From assembly GCA_964242895.1 (NCBI GenBank), contig CAXTBN010000047.1:1-23617 (forward strand): 23,617 bases of DNA, written 5' to 3'. Under the pieces are notes generated by a model, which was not told where the DNA came from, did no database searches, and saw only the letters and a program-made list of their open reading frames with translations. This document shows, in pieces, positions 20,834 through 23,617 of the stretch. Source of the stretch: JASLDZ01 sp964242895 (GTDB lineage: Bacteria > Pseudomonadota > Alphaproteobacteria > Caulobacterales > Caulobacteraceae). The position numbers and the translations under genes were made by a program. Position 1 is the stretch's first letter. Every line of letters starts with the position of its first letter.

Positions 20834-22639
20834 ATGACCGCGGGCGCTCCCCTCGCCGAAGACTTTCCCGACCCCACGCGCGAGGCGTGGCTGGCGCTGG
20901 TGGACAAGGCGCTCAAGGGCGCGCCCTTCGACAAGCGCCTCGTAGCCCGCACCGCTGACGGGATCGCCCTCGGCCCGCTGGACACGGCCGCCGACGCGCC
21001 CGCGCCCGCGCCGCCGCTGTGGGGTCCGCGCGATCCTCTCCGCCCGTGGGAGGTGCGCACGGTGGTGGCCGCCGCCGACCCGGGCGAGGCCGGCCGGCAG
21101 GCGCTGGAGGATCTGCGCGGCGGCGGCGCCTCCGTGCTGCTGCGGCTCGATCCCACGGGCGCCGACGGCGTCGCGGTCGGGAGCGCCGACGATCTCGCGC
21201 GCGCGCTGGAGGGCGTCCATACCGACCTCGCCCCTGTGGCGCTGGACGCCGGCTGGCTCGGCCCTGAGGCGGCCGGGTGGCTGAGCGAGGCGGCCGGACG
21301 GGGCCCCGCCGCGCCGCTCGCCTTCCACCTTGACCCGCTGGGCGCCTTCGCGCGCGAGGGCGCGAGCCCCGGCCCGCTCGACGCGCACCTCGCCGCGGCG
21401 GCCGAGGCGGCGGCTCGGCTCATCGAGGTCCACCCTCAGGCGACCGCTTGGCTGGCGAACGGCCGGGCCGTGCATGAGGCGGGCGGGACAGAGGTGCAGG
21501 AGCTGGGCGTCATGGCCGCGGCCGCCCTCGCCTATGTCCGGGCCGGCGAGGCCGCGGGCCTCTCGCGCGAGCCGGCGCTGCGCGCGGTGTTGCTGGGGGT
21601 GAGCGTCGACGGCCGCTTCCTGCTCTCCACCGCCAAGCTGCGCGCCGCCCGCGCGCTCTGGGGCCGCATCGCCGCCGCCTACGGCGTGGACGCGCCCGCG
21701 CGGATCGAGGCGCGCTCGTCCGCCCGGATGTTGTCTCGGCTGGACGCCTGGACCAACCTGGTGCGCCTCACCGCCGCGGGCTTCGCCGGCGCCGTGGGCG
21801 GGGCGGACGCGGTGGTGCTCGCCCCCTTCACCGAGCCGCTGGCGCCGCCCACGGACTTCGCGCGCCGGCAGGCCCGCAACACCCAGCTGGTGCTGCAGGA
21901 GGAGGCGCACCTCGGCCGCGTCGCCGATCCCGCGGCGGGCTCCTGGTCGCTGGAGCGGATCACCGACGAGCTCGCCCGCCGCGCCTGGGCGCAGATGCAG
22001 GCGATCGAGCGCGAAGGCGGCCTCGCCGCCGCGCTCCGCGCCGGGAGGCTGCAACGCGAGGTCGCCGAGGCGCGCGCCGCGCTGGAGCGCGACGTGGCGA
22101 GTCGGCGCGCGGGGCTGGTGGGCGTGTCCGAGTTCCCCGCCCTGGCCGAGGCGTCCGTCGAGGTCGGGCCGGCGTCGCCGGCCGCCCCGCTCCGGGTCGA
22201 CGCACGCCGGCCGGGTCCGGACGACCGCGCCGCCGCCGCGCTCGCGCCCATGCGCCTGTCCGCCCCGTTCGAGCGCCTGCGCGCCCGCGCCGCCGCCGCC
22301 GACCGCCGGCCTCGCGCCTTCCTGGCCGAGCTCGGCCCCGTGTCCGACCACGCCGCCCGGGCGGGCTTCGCACGCAACCTGCTGGCCGCGGGCGGGATCG
22401 CCGCGGAAGGCGGGCCATCGGACGCCTACGAGCCGGGCGAGACCCCGTTGGCCGTGCTGGTCGGCTCCGACGAGGGTTACGCGGCCGAAGGGGCCGCGGT
22501 CGTGCGCGACCTGCGCGCGCGGGGGGCAAGGTCCGTCTGGGTCGCCGGGCCGGAGCTGGAGGGCGTGGACGGCCGTCTCTCCGCGGGCTGCGACGCGCCC
22601 GCCGTGCTCGACCGGCTCCTGACGGAGCTGGGCGCGTGA
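20834..22639 (+). CDS. mutA: Methylmalonyl-CoA mutase small (beta) subunit
   Basis: The 601-residue protein is the non-catalytic partner of the B12-dependent methylmalonyl-CoA mutase, which interconverts (R)-methylmalonyl-CoA and succinyl-CoA. An N-terminal segment DFPDPTREAWLALVDKALKGAPFDKRL matches the small-subunit start. The TIM-barrel domain follows (about 60-440, including TNLVRLTAAGFAGAVGGADAVVLAPF and the NTQLVLQEEAHLGRVADPAAGSW region). A degenerate C-terminal B12-like domain (about 490-601) has no DxHxxG motif, as expected for this subunit. Sequence similarity to the large subunit is low, typical for MutA. It has no Shine-Dalgarno; its stop overlaps the next gene's GTG. Confidence 0.93.
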   Translation: MTAGAPLAEDFPDPTREAWLALVDKALKGAPFDKRLVARTADGIALGPLDTAADAPAPAPPLWGPRDPLRPWEVRTVVAAADPGEAGRQALEDLRGGGASVLLRLDPTGADGVAVGSADDLARALEGVHTDLAPVALDAGWLGPEAAGWLSEAAGRGPAAPLAFHLDPLGAFAREGASPGPLDAHLAAAAEAAARLIEVHPQATAWLANGRAVHEAGGTEVQELGVMAAAALAYVRAGEAAGLSREPALRAVLLGVSVDGRFLLSTAKLRAARALWGRIAAAYGVDAPARIEARSSARMLSRLDAWTNLVRLTAAGFAGAVGGADAVVLAPFTEPLAPPTDFARRQARNTQLVLQEEAHLGRVADPAAGSWSLERITDELARRAWAQMQAIEREGGLAAALRAGRLQREVAEARAALERDVASRRAGLVGVSEFPALAEASVEVGPASPAAPLRVDARRPGPDDRAAAALAPMRLSAPFERLRARAAAADRRPRAFLAELGPVSDHAARAGFARNLLAAGGIAAEGGPSDAYEPGETPLAVLVGSDEGYAAEGAAVVRDLRARGARSVWVAGPELEGVDGRLSAGCDAPAVLDRLLTELGA

Positions 22640-23012
22640 GCGGCTACACCGCCGACAGCTGGGCTGAGGCGCAACCCTTCACGGGCCGCCTCGCCGTGCA
22701 GGCCGACGTCACCGCGGAGCACGCAGTCTTCGCCATGGCCGACACCGTCGATCCGCAACTCCTGGAGGAGCCACTGCCCGCGCCGGTGATCTGGTACGAG
22801 GACGCGGACGCGCCCGATGCGGGCGTGGCCGCCATCGTGATCCAGGCCGAGGCGCACGGGACCGAGGACGGCGAGGTGCTGCAGGTGCTGGGCCTGATGC
22901 TGCCGGACGGCCGGACCGCAGTGGGCTTCGCGGACGACGTCGACTGGGTCGACGCCTCCGACCCTGTCTGGCGGGACCTGGTGGAGGACGCCCTGTTCTC
23001 GGGAGGCGGCAC

Positions 23013-23016
<4 letters not shown>
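22636..23016 (+). CDS. Acidic conserved-looking protein of unknown function between mutA and mutB
   Basis: The 126-residue product has no signal peptide and no transmembrane segment. It is strongly acidic (AEAQP, YEDADAPDAG, TEDGEV, ADDVDWVDASDPVW) with several beta-strand-like stretches (PVIWYED, AAIVIQAEA, EVLQVLGLML). I do not recognise a family. The GTG start overlaps the mutA stop (GTGA) and its own stop overlaps the mutB GTG (GTGA), so it is translationally coupled on both sides, which argues for a real gene that is made together with the mutase. A helper, assembly or protection factor is possible but unsupported. Strong codon bias at third positions and the exact overlaps favour a coding frame over the antisense alternatives. 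Confidence 0.75.

Positions 23017-23617
<601 letters not shown>

Noticed and set aside
19772..22351. An 859-residue minus-strand frame extending the nitronate monooxygenase upstream
   Set aside because: The extra N-terminal 539 residues are antisense to mutA and show no domain; the TTG at 20734 has a Shine-Dalgarno and the family N-terminus.
18866..22639. A 1257-residue plus-strand frame fused in phase to mutA
   Set aside because: Its first ~650 residues are antisense to the DUF2793 and nitronate monooxygenase genes. MutA family sequence begins only after the ATG at 20834.

Overview
The window is a high-GC (roughly 70%) chromosomal segment from an alphaproteobacterium, most likely a member of the Caulobacterales (Caulobacter/Phenylobacterium/Brevundimonas type). 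The reasons are strong G/C codon-third-position bias, many GTG/TTG starts and 4-nt GTGA gene overlaps, a promoter matching the Caulobacter housekeeping consensus upstream of ettA, and the gene mix (DUF885, GH92, autotransporter, ACAD10/11-type dehydrogenase, propionyl-CoA/methylmalonyl-CoA genes).

Layout. 1-1530 (minus): the 5' part of a secreted DUF885 protein lies downstream of the ribosomal stalk pair rplJ-rplL. That pair ends in a strong terminator and begins with what looks like an autoregulatory L10 leader RNA. 1908-4606 (plus): a TTG-started AraC-family regulator, then the translation factor ettA. 4628-9697 (minus): a small DUF3060 exported protein, an acyl-CoA dehydrogenase of the ACAD10/11 type, and a 1060-residue classical autotransporter. 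9861-10546 (minus): an orphan IlvM-like ACT protein preceded by a structured leader with a terminator, a competing antiterminator arm and a small leader ORF carrying rare Leu/Val codons. 10547-17472 (minus): a long co-directional run (read right to left: pccA, a DUF805 membrane protein, a GH92 alpha-mannosidase, an exported SRPBCC protein, a type-B carboxylesterase).

17542-19690 (minus) is the most unusual part. It is a compact five-gene phage-type module of DUF2793 fibre/spike protein, small holin, GH24 endolysin, Rz-like i-spanin and overlapping Rz1-like o-spanin. All genes are chained by overlaps, with no capsid, tail-tube, terminase, integrase or repressor gene nearby. It looks like a complete, apparently intact Gram-negative lysis cassette domesticated between metabolic genes. 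A split gene transfer agent (GTA) lysis/adhesion module is the leading hypothesis; a decaying prophage or tailocin remnant is the alternative.

19772-20734 (minus) is a nitronate monooxygenase-family flavoprotein. 20834-23617 (plus) is mutA, a small acidic protein of unknown function, and the start of mutB. With pccA these form most of the propionyl-CoA to succinyl-CoA route (pccB, epimerase and the rest of mutB are not in the window). No tRNA, rRNA, CRISPR array, insertion sequence or replication origin was recognised. Promoter and RNA-structure calls are by eye and carry low to moderate confidence.
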